Origin: Azospirillum oryzae
GTDB taxonomy: Bacteria; Pseudomonadota; Alphaproteobacteria; Azospirillales; Azospirillaceae
DNA length: 64,000 nucleotides
Direction of reading: 5' to 3'
Assembly (NCBI RefSeq): GCF_008364795.1
Contig: NZ_VTTM01000015.1
Location: 103,635 to 167,634 of the forward strand
In this document: piece after piece, positions 42,130 through 51,172 of the stretch
How the letters are laid out: every line of letters begins with the position of its first letter
Numbering within the stretch: position 1 is the stretch's first letter
Made by a program: the position numbers and the translations under genes
Notes under the pieces: model-generated
Told to the model about the DNA's origin: nothing
Seen by the model: only the letters and a program-made list of their open reading frames with translations
Database searches by the model: none

Positions 42130-43320
42130 TTACGCCCGACCCGCCGCCACGTCGCGCAGATAGCCGCGCGGCAGGGCGTCGTTCAGCCCATCGACTCCGG
42201 TCTGCACCGCACGCGCCAGGGCGGTGCGGGCCAGCACCACCAGCAGGTCGGTCTGGGTGATCATGCCCAGCACCCGGCGGTTCTGGTCGACGATCACCAC
42301 GTCATGGGTGCGGCCGTCGGACAGGCGGCCGAGCAGGCGGAAGACCGGCGTGTCGGGCAGTTCGGTCGCCGCCGGCGCCATCACGGCGGCGACGCGCGAT
42401 CCGTGATGGACGGCGTCGCCATGCGACAGCTGCTCGTGCCCGACGATGCCGACCACCATGTTCTGCCCATCCACCACCGGCAGCGTGCGGAAGCCATGCT
42501 CCAGCAGCCTAGCGCGCGCCACCTGCGGGTGGGTGTCCGGCGTCACCGTGACCACGTCGCGCGACATGATCTCCCGGCAGGTGATGTCGGCATGCAGCCG
42601 CTCCAGCGCGTGCAGCTCGGCATTGACCAGCAGGGCGCCCAGGTCGTCGCGGCTGACGTCCAGCGTCTCGGCCAGCGTGCGCAGCGCAACATCGACGTCG
42701 CCTTGGGTCAGGCCGGGCCGCAGCTGCGCCGGCGGATCGTTGGTGCGGTGGGTGTTGACCGCCTTGTGCGGATAGCGGTGGCCGGACAGCCGGTGGAACA
42801 TCAGCCCGGCGGTCAGCAGCAGGATGGAATTCACCGCTACGGGGAAGAAGGCGAACTTGATCCCCATCTCGGTCACCGCCGGGCCGCCCAGCACCGCGGT
42901 CAACGCGGCGGCGCCGCCGGGCGGATGCAGGCAGCGGGTCAGCGACATGGTGGCGATGGCCAGCGCCACTGCGGCGGCCCCGGCCAGCATCGGGTCGGGG
43001 ATGACGCTGGCGACCAGCACGCCGACAATGGCCGACAGCGTGTTGCCGCCGATGATCGACCAGGGCTGGGCCAGCGGACTGGCCGGCACGGCGAACAGCA
43101 GCACCGCCGACGCCCCCATCGGCGCCACCAGCACCGGCGCGCTGGACATGAAGGTCAGCATGTTGCGGCAGAGCAGCCCGGTCGCGGCGATGCCCAGCAG
43201 CGCGCCGCAGCAGGCGATCATCCGGTCGCGCAGCGTGGCGCCGGGCAGGATCGGCCGGAACACCAACTCACCCAATCCCGCCAGACGGTTCCGCAAGGCG
43301 GCAAGCTTTCCCCTGGTCAT
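42130..43320 (-). CDS. HPP family membrane protein with C-terminal CBS domains
   Basis: A 396-residue protein. The first 175 or so residues form an HPP transmembrane domain, with four or five helices and the signature SLTRCLHPPGGAAALTAVLGG that names the family. After a linker, two CBS domains follow (EIMSRDVVTVTPDTHPQVAR, then LPDTPVFRLLGRLSDGRTHDV, read separately). HPP proteins are linked to nitrite transport in plastids and cyanobacteria; CBS pairs often sense adenosine nucleotides. The start at 43320 (MTRGKLAALR) is preceded by GGGGA. A SoxR-box promoter drives it, so expression should respond to redox-active compounds. Confidence 0.88.
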   Translation of the reverse strand: MTRGKLAALRNRLAGLGELVFRPILPGATLRDRMIACCGALLGIAATGLLCRNMLTFMSSAPVLVAPMGASAVLLFAVPASPLAQPWSIIGGNTLSAIVGVLVASVIPDPMLAGAAAVALAIATMSLTRCLHPPGGAAALTAVLGGPAVTEMGIKFAFFPVAVNSILLLTAGLMFHRLSGHRYPHKAVNTHRTNDPPAQLRPGLTQGDVDVALRTLAETLDVSRDDLGALLVNAELHALERLHADITCREIMSRDVVTVTPDTHPQVARARLLEHGFRTLPVVDGQNMVVGIVGHEQLSHGDAVHHGSRVAAVMAPAATELPDTPVFRLLGRLSDGRTHDVVIVDQNRRVLGMITQTDLLVVLARTALARAVQTGVDGLNDALPRGYLRDVAAGRA

Positions 43321-43395
43321 ACGGTCCCCATTCCTCGGTCTAAACTGCTGATCACCCATTCGGCACTTTGCCCATTTCGGCGGCAAAGTCCGCCG

Positions 43396-43426
43396 ACCCT
43401 AAAACCTCAACAGAACTTGAGGTCAA
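43396..43426 (-). promoter_or_regulatory. SoxR box within a 19-bp-spacer promoter for the HPP-CBS gene
   Basis: CCTCAACAGAACTTGAGG (43405-43422) closely matches the enterobacterial SoxR operator (CCTCAAGTTAACTTGAGG). Read leftward it lies between TTGACC (plus 43421-43426) and TAGGGT (plus 43396-43401), which are exactly 19 bases apart. The over-long spacer is the hallmark of MerR-family activated promoters. soxR itself is the divergent neighbour. The target is therefore the HPP-CBS gene. Confidence 0.85.
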
Positions 43427-43483
43427 GCGGAAAAGCCGTCAGACTGGCGGGACGGTGGGTTGCAGGAATGGGGAGGGGCCGCA

Positions 43484-43939
43484 ATGCTGTCGCCGGAGGA
43501 GTACGACAAGGAGCTGACGGTGGGGGAGGTGGCGCGCCGCTCCGGCGTGGCGGTTTCGACCATCCATTTCTACGAGGCGCAGGGGCTGATCCGCAGCTGG
43601 CGCAATCCCGGCAACCAGCGCCGCTTTTCCCGCGACGTGCTGCGGCGGGTGGCGGTGATCAAGGTGGCGCAACGGCTCGGCATCTCGCTCGCCTCCATCG
43701 CCGACGCGCTGAACGCCCTGCCGCAGGACCGCTCCCCCACCACCGCCGACTGGCGCCGCATGTCGGAACGCTGGCGGACGGAGCTGGACGACCGCATCGC
43801 CAAGCTGACCAAGCTGCGCGACAATCTGGACGGCTGCATCGGCTGCGGCTGCCTGTCGATCCGCGAATGCCCCCTGCGCAACCCGTGGGACGAGCTTGGC
43901 GATGGCGGCGCCGGCCCGCGGCTGCTCGACCCGGCCTGA
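43484..43939 (+). CDS. soxR: redox-sensitive transcriptional activator SoxR
   Basis: A 151-residue MerR-family regulator. The N-terminal helix-turn-helix reads LTVGEVARRSGVAVSTIHFY and the wing GNQRRFSRDVLRR. Near the C-terminus CIGCGCLSIREC supplies the four cysteines of the [2Fe-2S] cluster in the exact SoxR spacing (C-x2-C-x-C-x5-C). The ATG at 43484 has GGGGAGGGG upstream. There is no soxS. As in other non-enteric bacteria SoxR probably acts directly on its targets, here the divergent HPP-CBS gene. Confidence 0.95.
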   Translation: MLSPEEYDKELTVGEVARRSGVAVSTIHFYEAQGLIRSWRNPGNQRRFSRDVLRRVAVIKVAQRLGISLASIADALNALPQDRSPTTADWRRMSERWRTELDDRIAKLTKLRDNLDGCIGCGCLSIRECPLRNPWDELGDGGAGPRLLDPA

Positions 43940-44077
43940 CCTTGGGTCCGCCTGACCTTGGGCTTGTCCCACATTAAAATTGCGGCCCATACGAAAATAA
44001 GGGGTGAAGACGGCGCGGCGATGGTCCATGGAAACGGCCGTCGAAAGAGCCATCCGTCACCTCAAAGGATCCACAGG

Positions 44078-45241
44078 GTGATCGTCGCCAATCCGCCCCG
44101 TTCCGCCGCACCGCTCCGTCGTCTGGCTGCCTGCCTGTCGCTTGCCGCCGCTTTTCTGGCTTCGGCCCCCGCCGCCGCTCTGACCCCGCCGGATACGGCG
44201 GCCAGGCAGGCCTATCTGGTCGATCTGACCAGCGGTGAGGTGCTGCTGGACAAGGACGGCGAGACCCGCATGGCGCCGTCGTCGATGACCAAAATGATGA
44301 CGGCCTATCTCACCTACGACGCCCTGGTCCATGGCCGGACGACGCTGGACACCGGCTTCCCGGTCAGCCAGACCGCCTGGAAGATGGGCGGCTCGCGCAT
44401 GTTCCTGAAGCTGGGCAGTCAGGTGCGGGTGGAGGATCTGCTGCGCGGGCTGCTGGTCGACAGCGGCAACGACGCCGCCGTGGCGTTGGCCGAGGGGCTG
44501 GCCGGCAGCGAGTCGGCCTTCGCCGCGCTGATGAACGCCAAGGCGCGCGAGCTGGGAATGACCGACACCCACTTCATGAACGCCAGCGGCTGGCCGGATC
44601 CGGGCCACTACACCACCGCCCGCGATCTGGCGACCCTCGCCACCCACCTGATCCGCGACTTCCCGCAATTCTACCATTACGAGTCGGAACGGACCTTCAC
44701 CTGGAACGGCATCCGGCAGGGCAACCGCAATCCGCTGCTCTACCACCCCGTCAGCGTCGACGGCATCAAGACCGGCCACACCGAGGTCGGCGGCTACGGC
44801 CTGACCGCCTCGGGCGAGCGCAACGGGCGCCGTCTGGTGTTGGTGGTCAACGGCCTGACCAGCGCGCAGGCCCGCAACGACGAGCCGACGCGGCTGCTCG
44901 ACTGGGCCTGGAACAGCTTCAAGCTCTACCCCCTGCTGCACAAGGGCGAGCTGGTCGAGCAGGCGCCGGTGTGGATGGGGGCGGAGGACAGCGTGCCGGT
45001 GACGGTCGCCGACGACGTGACGGTGACCATGGCGCCGGCCGACCGCAACAGCCTGCATGTCGTCGCCACCCTGGCCGAGCCGCTGCCCAGCCCGGTCCAC
45101 CGCGGCGATGTCGTCGGCAAGCTCCGCATCGACTATGACGGCGCCGTCCGCCGGACGGTGGATCTGGTCGCCGGCGCCGACGTCCCGGCCTCCAGCGGCC
45201 TCACCGCTCTCGGCCAGCGGCTGGGGCACCTGCTGCCGTGA
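44078..45241 (+). CDS. D-alanyl-D-alanine carboxypeptidase (PBP5/6 type)
   Basis: A 387-residue periplasmic penicillin-binding protein. A signal peptide (LRRLAACLSLAAAFLASAP) ends near AAA-LTPP. The three active-site motifs are intact: SSMTK (SxxK), SGN in LLVDSGNDAAV, and KTG in DGIKTGHTEVGG. A C-terminal beta-rich domain (PBP5_C) follows. It should trim the terminal D-Ala of peptidoglycan pentapeptides. The GTG at 44078 is chosen for AAGGA upstream and because the signal peptide follows directly; an in-frame ATG at 44021 is possible. Confidence 0.9.
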   Translation: MIVANPPRSAAPLRRLAACLSLAAAFLASAPAAALTPPDTAARQAYLVDLTSGEVLLDKDGETRMAPSSMTKMMTAYLTYDALVHGRTTLDTGFPVSQTAWKMGGSRMFLKLGSQVRVEDLLRGLLVDSGNDAAVALAEGLAGSESAFAALMNAKARELGMTDTHFMNASGWPDPGHYTTARDLATLATHLIRDFPQFYHYESERTFTWNGIRQGNRNPLLYHPVSVDGIKTGHTEVGGYGLTASGERNGRRLVLVVNGLTSAQARNDEPTRLLDWAWNSFKLYPLLHKGELVEQAPVWMGAEDSVPVTVADDVTVTMAPADRNSLHVVATLAEPLPSPVHRGDVVGKLRIDYDGAVRRTVDLVAGADVPASSGLTALGQRLGHLLP

Positions 45242-45288
45242 GGTGCCTTGCGGGGCCGGCGTGAAGGCCGGGCCCCGCGCACACTCTC

Positions 45289-46026
45289 TCAATCCACCTT
45301 CAGCGTGATGGTGCCCATGGTGCCGTAGCGGGCGACCGACCGGCTGCCCGGCTCGACGAAGACGGTGCCGGTGCAGGATCCGGTGGTCACCACTTCGCCC
45401 GCATGCAGGCCGCCGAAGCTGCGGGTGCCGACATTGGCCATCCACACCAGCAGCCGGACCGGATCGCCGGCGCTGTTGCCGCCGACGACATCGACCTTGG
45501 TCTCGCCATCGACCTCCAGCGTCACCGTTTCCTTCAGCGGGTCGAGCGAGCGCCAGTCGGCGATGGCCGGCCCGACGATCAGGGCGCCGTGGTTGAACTG
45601 GTCGGCCATGTGGCTCAGCCGGTCCTGGCTGCCGAACCCGGCGAAGCGGGTGTCGACGATCTCCCAGGCGGGATGGACCGAGGCGACGGCGTCCAGAACC
45701 TCTTCCCGGCTATAGGGCTGCTCGCGTACCGGCAGATCGCGGGCGAAGCGGTAGGCGATCTCCGCCTCCACCCCGATGACCTGGAACAGATTGGCCGGCA
45801 GGTGATCGGTGCCCTCGAAGACGGTGGCGGCATTGATCGGCGCGCGGAAGGGCTCGGCGTCCGGCGTGGCGGCGCCGACCTTCCAGGCGGTGACGGGCCC
45901 CAGGCGGCGGGCGACGGCATCCTGGATCTCATAGGCTTCCGCTTCGGTCGCGGGGCGGTTGTCCAGCCCGGTCAGCCACTGGCGGGTCTCGCGCGCGGCG
46001 ATCAGGGCCTCGACGGTATCGGTCAT
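45289..46026 (-). CDS. 2-keto-4-pentenoate hydratase / FAH-family enzyme
   Basis: A 245-residue protein of the fumarylacetoacetase/2-keto-pentenoate hydratase fold. The metal-binding triad can be seen as GVEAEIAYRFARDLP (Glu pair) and the later WEIVDTRF. GNSAGDPVRLLVWMAN is also typical. It would act on a 2-oxo acid by hydration or C-C cleavage. It is the last gene of the leftward operon and overlaps the LacI gene by 4 bases (ATGA). Its substrate probably follows from that of the adjacent 2-hydroxyacid dehydrogenase, but is not known. Confidence 0.83.
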   Translation of the reverse strand: MTDTVEALIAARETRQWLTGLDNRPATEAEAYEIQDAVARRLGPVTAWKVGAATPDAEPFRAPINAATVFEGTDHLPANLFQVIGVEAEIAYRFARDLPVREQPYSREEVLDAVASVHPAWEIVDTRFAGFGSQDRLSHMADQFNHGALIVGPAIADWRSLDPLKETVTLEVDGETKVDVVGGNSAGDPVRLLVWMANVGTRSFGGLHAGEVVTTGSCTGTVFVEPGSRSVARYGTMGTITLKVD

Positions 46027-47162
46027 GACAGGTCTCTGTGGTGGAGGGAAGGGGAGGGGGCGCCGCCCAGGGAGTCGCTGGGGGCGCCGCAGGATTGGCG
46101 GACCACGAGCCGGCTGGGCAGGATGATCCGCTCGGGCGGGCCTTGCGGGTCTGCGATGCGGCGCAGCAGCAGGCGGGCGGCTTCCTGCCCGATCTGCCTT
46201 GCGGAGGTGGCGACGGTGGTCAGCGCCGGCCGGCTGAGCGCGGCCTCCGGCACGTCGTCGAAGCCGGTGACGGCCAGATCGCGCCCGGCCCTGAGACCGC
46301 GCGCCTCCAGCCCCAGCATCAGCCCGAGCGCCACCACGTCGTTGTAGCACAGCGCCGCCGTCGGGGCCGCCGTCTGGGCCTGCGGCCGATTCAGCAGATG
46401 ATCAGCCATCTCAGCACCCGACCGCCGGGTCAGCGGGCAGCGCAGCACCAGATCGTCGGCCAGCCCGTGCCGCCGCATCGCCGCGGTGAAGCCGGCATGC
46501 CGCGCCGCGTAGGCCGAATGGTCCAGTGTCCCGCCGACGAAGGCGATCCGCCGGTGACCCAGCGAGATGAGATGCTCGGTCACCGTTTCCATGCCCGCCT
46601 GGTAATCCACGCCGGCATAGTCGCGTTCCTGATCCGAGACGAAGCGCAGAGCCTGCACGCAGGGCAGCCGCCAGCGGTCCAGCCGGTCGAGCAGCTCTGG
46701 TTGCGTGCCGGCGGCGGGGCAGAGGATCACCCCGTCGACATTGTGCTCCCGCATCCGCTGCAGGAAACGGTCCTGGCGCTCCGGCTGCTCGGCGGTGTTG
46801 GCGATGAAGGCGACGAAGCCTTCGGTGTCCAGCACGTCGTCCACCCCCGCCGTCAACTCGGCATAGAAGGGGTTGTTCAGTTCGCAGACCAGCAGCCCGA
46901 CCGTGTGGGTGCGGGCGGCGCGCAGATTGGCGGCGCCGCGGTTGTAGATGTAGCCCAGCGCCACCATGGCGGCCTGGACCCGCTCGCGCGTTTCCGCCGC
47001 CACCAGAGGACTGCCGCGCAGCACCAGCGACACCGTCGAGCGCGACACTCCGGCATGGCCGGCGACCTCCGTCAGGGTGACGCTTTCAGGCTTGCTGCCG
47101 GCAGGTTTGCTGCTGGCCGGCTTGCTGCTGCCCGGTTTGCTGCTATCGCGCGGCTTGGCCAC
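46023..47162 (-). CDS. LacI-family transcriptional regulator
   Basis: A 379-residue LacI/GalR repressor. A 25-residue lysine/serine-rich leader of SKPA-type repeats precedes the helix-turn-helix (LTEVAGHAGVSRSTVSLVLR). The periplasmic-binding-like sensor domain follows (TVGLLVCELNNPFYAEL, then VTGFDDVPEAALSRP). It lies within the operon, between the dehydrogenase and the FAH-family enzyme, and probably controls the unit through the palindrome at 51329-51342. The repetitive leader is unusual for the family. Confidence 0.9.
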   Translation of the reverse strand: MAKPRDSSKPGSSKPASSKPAGSKPESVTLTEVAGHAGVSRSTVSLVLRGSPLVAAETRERVQAAMVALGYIYNRGAANLRAARTHTVGLLVCELNNPFYAELTAGVDDVLDTEGFVAFIANTAEQPERQDRFLQRMREHNVDGVILCPAAGTQPELLDRLDRWRLPCVQALRFVSDQERDYAGVDYQAGMETVTEHLISLGHRRIAFVGGTLDHSAYAARHAGFTAAMRRHGLADDLVLRCPLTRRSGAEMADHLLNRPQAQTAAPTAALCYNDVVALGLMLGLEARGLRAGRDLAVTGFDDVPEAALSRPALTTVATSARQIGQEAARLLLRRIADPQGPPERIILPSRLVVRQSCGAPSDSLGGAPSPSLHHRDLS

Positions 47163-47174
47163 GGCGGCGGTGCC

Positions 47175-48113
47175 TCACACCACGGCGGTCGGCAGCGGCC
47201 GGCCGGCGAAGAAGGCTTCCAGATTGTCCAGCACCAGCTGGCCCATCGCCATGCGCGTCTCCACCGTGGCGCTGGCCTGATGCGGCTGGAGGACGACGTT
47301 GTCGAGGCCGTAGAAGCCCTCCGGCACGTTCGGCTCGTCGGCGAAGACGTCCAGTGCGGCGCCGCCGATCCGCCCCTCGGTCAAGGCGGCCAGCAGCTCC
47401 GGCTCGTCCACCACGCTGCCGCGGGCGACGTTGACCAGCAGCCCGTCCGGCCCCAGCGCGTCGAGCACGGCGCGGCCGACCATGTTGCGGGCGTCCGCCC
47501 CGGCCGAGGCGGCGACGATCAGGATGTCGCTCTCCCGCGCCAGTTCGACCGGCGATGCGACGAAGCGGTAGGACACGCCGTCGCGCGGCTTGCGGTTGGT
47601 GTAGGCGATGGTCATGCCGAAGGCCTCGGCGCGCCTGGCGATGGCCTCGCCGATGCGGCCCAGCCCCAGCACGCCCAGCCGCTTGCCGCTGACCTTGCGG
47701 GCGAGCGGCAGCTTGCCCTTCGGCCACTGCCCGGCGCGGACGAAGCGGTCGCCCACCATCATCCGGCGCGAGGCGGCGATCATCAGCCCGATGGCGAGGT
47801 CGGCGACGTCGTCGGTCAGCACGTCCGGCGTGTTGGTTACGCGCACGCCGCGGCCGCGGGCATGCTCCAGATCGACCGCGTCGGTGCCGACGCCGTTGAT
47901 GGCGATGATCCCGACATTGGGCAGCGCCTCGACCACCGCCTTCTTCACGCCGGTCCCGCCGCCGGTGACGACGGCGCGCACCCGGTCGGCGACCTCGGCG
48001 ATCAGGCGGTCGCGGTCAGGTGCGGCGGACAGGCGGTGGACGGTGTAGGCCGCATCCAGCGCCTGCTCGATGGCGGGCATCATGGGTTCGACCAACAGGA
48101 TTTCGGGCTTCAT
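47175..48113 (-). CDS. D-2-hydroxyacid dehydrogenase (GhrB/hydroxypyruvate reductase-like)
   Basis: A 312-residue NAD(P)-dependent dehydrogenase. The cofactor motif is GLGRIGEAIARRAEAFGM, and the NRKP that follows suggests NADPH preference. Catalytic residues are seen as Arg in NVARGSVVDEPEL, Glu in DVFADEPNVP and His in LQPHQASATVETR. It should interconvert a 2-oxo acid and its D-hydroxy acid, such as glyoxylate or hydroxypyruvate. It lies 30 bases after the ABC ATPase gene in the same operon, which suggests the imported compound is, or becomes, a 2-oxo acid. Confidence 0.88.
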   Translation of the reverse strand: MKPEILLVEPMMPAIEQALDAAYTVHRLSAAPDRDRLIAEVADRVRAVVTGGGTGVKKAVVEALPNVGIIAINGVGTDAVDLEHARGRGVRVTNTPDVLTDDVADLAIGLMIAASRRMMVGDRFVRAGQWPKGKLPLARKVSGKRLGVLGLGRIGEAIARRAEAFGMTIAYTNRKPRDGVSYRFVASPVELARESDILIVAASAGADARNMVGRAVLDALGPDGLLVNVARGSVVDEPELLAALTEGRIGGAALDVFADEPNVPEGFYGLDNVVLQPHQASATVETRMAMGQLVLDNLEAFFAGRPLPTAVV

Positions 48114-48143
48114 CGCAATTCGTCCTTGGTGGAGGAAAATTCC

Positions 48144-48947
48144 TCAGTGGGCCAAAATCTGGCCGAGGAAGCTTCGGGTCCGCTCCGATTTCGGATCGGT
48201 GAAGAACGCCTCCGGCGTGTTCTGCTCGACGATCTCGCCGCGGTCCATGAAGATCACGCGGTGGGCCACCGACTTGGCGAACCCCATCTCGTGCGTCACG
48301 CACAGCATGGTCATGCCGTCTTCGGCCAATCCGATCATGGTGTCCAGCACCTCCTTCACCATCTCCGGATCCAGCGCGGAGGTCGGCTCGTCGAACAGCA
48401 TCACCTTCGGGTTCATGCACAGCGACCGCGCTATGGCGACGCGCTGCTGCTGGCCGCCCGACAGCTGGCCCGGATATTTGTCGGCCTGTTCGGGGATGCG
48501 GACCCGCTCCAGATAGCGGATGGCGGTGGCCTTCGCTTCGGCCTTGGTCGTGCCGCGCACCTTCATCGGCGCCAGCATGCAGTTCTCCAGCACGGTCAGG
48601 TGCGGGAACAGGTTGAAGCTCTGGAACACCATGCCGACTTCGCGGCGGACGGTGTCGAGCTGGCGGTGATGCGGTCCAAGCTCGACCCCGTTGACGGTGA
48701 TCCGGCCCTTCTGGTGGCGTTCCAACTGGTTGATGCAGCGGATCAGGGTCGATTTGCCCGAACCGGACGGGCCGCAGATGACGATGCGCTCACCCCGGTG
48801 GACCTCCAGGTCGATGTCCTTCAGCACCTGGAAATGATCGTACCATTTCTGGACGCCTTCCATGCGGATGACGACATCCGCACTCATCGCAGGCGCGACG
48901 CCGTCGCGCGTCGGCTCAGACGCCATTGTCATGGTCGTAACCTCCAC
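48144..48947 (-). CDS. amino-acid-type ABC transporter ATP-binding protein
   Basis: A 267-residue ATPase of the GlnQ/HisP class. Walker A is GPSGSGKSTLIRCINQLE, the signature is LSGGQQQRVAIARSL and Walker B is VMLFDEPTSALDPEMV. The first 20 residues before the ABC core are poorly conserved, so translation may begin at ATG 48932 instead. It lies between the substrate-binding protein and the dehydrogenase genes and energises the importer with the two permeases upstream. Confidence 0.92.
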   Translation of the reverse strand: MEVTTMTMASEPTRDGVAPAMSADVVIRMEGVQKWYDHFQVLKDIDLEVHRGERIVICGPSGSGKSTLIRCINQLERHQKGRITVNGVELGPHHRQLDTVRREVGMVFQSFNLFPHLTVLENCMLAPMKVRGTTKAEAKATAIRYLERVRIPEQADKYPGQLSGGQQQRVAIARSLCMNPKVMLFDEPTSALDPEMVKEVLDTMIGLAEDGMTMLCVTHEMGFAKSVAHRVIFMDRGEIVEQNTPEAFFTDPKSERTRSFLGQILAH

Positions 48948-48969
48948 CGGGGATTGCGCTTCGTTCGAC

Positions 48970-49779
48970 TTAGGACTTGCTGGCGGTGACCGCCGCCGGC
49001 AGGTCGGTGCCCAGCCACTTCTGATGGATGGCGTTCAGCTCGCCGTTCTTCTTCACTGTGTCGAGGAAGCCGTTGACCCATCCCATCAGCTTGTCCTGGC
49101 CCTGGCGAAGGGCGATGCCCTGCACCTGGCTCTTCAGGACGAACTTCATCTCGTAATTGGCCTGGGGCGCCATCGTCTTGATCTGCTGCGCCACCACGTT
49201 GCTGACGCCCAGCGCATCGACCTGGCCGGACAGCAGGGCCTGCACGGCGCTGGCGTCGTCGTCGAAGCGCATGATGCGGGCATCCTTCGGCGCCACCGCG
49301 CTCAGCGACTGGTCCTGCGTGCTGGCGCGGGCGACGCCGACGCTCTTGCCCGACAGATCCTCCGCCTTCTTGACCGGCGACTTCTGCGGGGCGAGCAGCC
49401 CGATCTCGATCGCCGCATAGGGCTCGGAGAAGGCGACCTGCTTCGCGCGTTCCGGCGTGACGCCGAGCGAGGCGACCAGCACGTCGACCTTGCCGGTCAG
49501 CAGGTAGGGGATGCGGTTCGGCCCGGTCACCGGCACAATGTCGACCGGCACGCCCATGTGCTTGGCCATCAGCTTGGCGACGTCGGCGTCGTAACCGTCG
49601 GGCTTGCCCGCGCTGTCGGTGATGCCGAAGGGAGGGAAATCGACCAGCATGCCGATGGTCAGCTTGCCCTTGCCCTTGATCTCCTCGACGCTCTGGGCGT
49701 GCGCCGTGGCGGTCAGGCCGACTGCGGCGGTCAAGAGAGCGCCGGCGACGACGAGACGGCGGGTGACGGTGAAGGCCAT
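48970..49779 (-). CDS. amino-acid-type ABC transporter substrate-binding protein
   Basis: A 269-residue periplasmic protein (SBP_bac_3 family). The signal peptide runs to AHA-QSVEE near residue 29. The mature part has GKLTIGMLVDFPPFGITDSAGKP (in two pieces), DVLVASLGVTPERAKQV and GKSVGVARASTQD. The family usually binds polar amino acids, but also other small charged compounds. The LacI regulator and hydroxyacid dehydrogenase in the operon make a non-standard ligand conceivable. Confidence 0.9.
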   Translation of the reverse strand: MAFTVTRRLVVAGALLTAAVGLTATAHAQSVEEIKGKGKLTIGMLVDFPPFGITDSAGKPDGYDADVAKLMAKHMGVPVDIVPVTGPNRIPYLLTGKVDVLVASLGVTPERAKQVAFSEPYAAIEIGLLAPQKSPVKKAEDLSGKSVGVARASTQDQSLSAVAPKDARIMRFDDDASAVQALLSGQVDALGVSNVVAQQIKTMAPQANYEMKFVLKSQVQGIALRQGQDKLMGWVNGFLDTVKKNGELNAIHQKWLGTDLPAAVTASKS

Positions 49780-49814
49780 GGGTGTTTCCTCCGAGTGCGA
49801 GTGTTTTTAAGGAT

Positions 49815-50468
49815 TTAACGGGAAGGCGCGGCGTAGCGGGCTTCCAGACGCTGACTCAACAGCGACAGCGGCCAGCACAGCGCGAAATAGATCGCGGCGA
49901 CGATGCTGAAGACCAGGAAGGGCTGGAAGGTGGCGTTGTTGACGATCTGCCCGGCGCGGGTCAGCTCGACGAAGCCGATGATGGCGGCCAGCGAGGTGCC
50001 CTTGATGACCTGGACCAGATATCCCACGGTCGGCGGCACCGCGACCTTCACCGCCTGCGGCAGGACCACATAGCGCATCAGGCCGGGATAGCGCAGGCCG
50101 AGCGACCGCGCCGCCTCCCACTGGCCGCGCGGCACCGACTGGATGCAGCCGCGCCAGATCTCGCCCAGGAAGGCGCTGGTGTTCAGCGTCAGCCCGACCG
50201 CCGCGGCGACCCACGGGCTCATGTCGATGCCGATCACGGTGGCGCCGAAGAAGACCAGGAACAACTGCATCAGCAGCGGCGTGCCCTGGAAGACCTGGAT
50301 GTAGCCGGTCGCCAGCAAGCGTAGCGGCTTCACGTCGGACGTGCGGCCCAGCGCCACGAACAGCCCGACGATGCCGCCGCCGATGAAGGCTATGACCGAC
50401 AGCATCAGCGTCCATTGCACGGCGCTGAGCAGGAACAGGAATTCGTTGTATCCAAAGGCGCGGATCAT
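49815..50468 (-). CDS. amino-acid-type ABC transporter permease
   Basis: A 217-residue HisM/GlnP-type permease with about five membrane segments. The EAA loop reads EAARSLGLRYPGLMRYVVLPQA. It starts at MIRAFGYNEFLF and follows the first permease gene by about 30 bases. The two permeases should form a heterodimer. Confidence 0.92.
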   Translation of the reverse strand: MIRAFGYNEFLFLLSAVQWTLMLSVIAFIGGGIVGLFVALGRTSDVKPLRLLATGYIQVFQGTPLLMQLFLVFFGATVIGIDMSPWVAAAVGLTLNTSAFLGEIWRGCIQSVPRGQWEAARSLGLRYPGLMRYVVLPQAVKVAVPPTVGYLVQVIKGTSLAAIIGFVELTRAGQIVNNATFQPFLVFSIVAAIYFALCWPLSLLSQRLEARYAAPSR

Positions 50469-50497
50469 CGGTCAGTCCCCTTCAGCGCCGGTCGCCC

Positions 50498-51172
50498 TTA
50501 GCGACGATCAATGGTATAGGCGAAGGCCAGCCGGTAGATGCCGGCGAACAGCGCCGAGAACATCAGCGCCAACACCAGATAGATGCCGGTCACCACGATG
50601 TAGATCTCGAAGCTGCGGAAGGTCTGCGACTGGATGTTGTTGGCGACCGACGTCAGCTCGTCGGCAGAGATGGCGGACACCACGCTGGAGCTGAGCATCA
50701 GCAGGATGAACTGGCTGGTCAGCGCCGGATAGACCGTGCGCAGCGCCGGCTTCAGCACGACGTAGCGGAAGACCTGCAGCGGCCGCAGGCCCAACGCCAG
50801 CCCGGCCTCGATCTGGCCCTTGTGGATGGATTCGATGCCGGCGCGGATGATCTCGGTGGCATAGGCGCCGACATTGACGACCATCGCGATCAGCGCCGCC
50901 ACGTCCGGCGACAGCCTGAGGCCGATGCTCGGCAGCCCGAAGAAGATCAGGAAGATCTGCACCAGGAAGGGCGTGTTGCGGATCACCTCGATATAGGCGT
51001 TGATCAGCCAGCGCACCGGCTTCGGCCCGGAGGTCTTGCCGAGGGCGCAGGCGATGGCGATCACCAGGCCGATGGCCATGGCGCCGAACGACAGCCTGAC
51101 CGTCAGCCAGGCGCCGTCGAGCAGGTAATCCCACGACGCGAACACCGCGTCGAATTGAAAATCGTAGGTCAC
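50498..51172 (-). CDS. amino-acid-type ABC transporter permease
   Basis: A 224-residue HisQ/GlnP-type permease, first gene of the leftward operon. It has five or so membrane segments, the NTPFLVQIFLIFFGLP motif, and an EAA loop AGLALGLRPLQVFRYVVLKP. It is divergent from the MFS gene across a 312-base gap that holds a LacI-type palindrome. Confidence 0.92.
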   Translation of the reverse strand: MTYDFQFDAVFASWDYLLDGAWLTVRLSFGAMAIGLVIAIACALGKTSGPKPVRWLINAYIEVIRNTPFLVQIFLIFFGLPSIGLRLSPDVAALIAMVVNVGAYATEIIRAGIESIHKGQIEAGLALGLRPLQVFRYVVLKPALRTVYPALTSQFILLMLSSSVVSAISADELTSVANNIQSQTFRSFEIYIVVTGIYLVLALMFSALFAGIYRLAFAYTIDRR

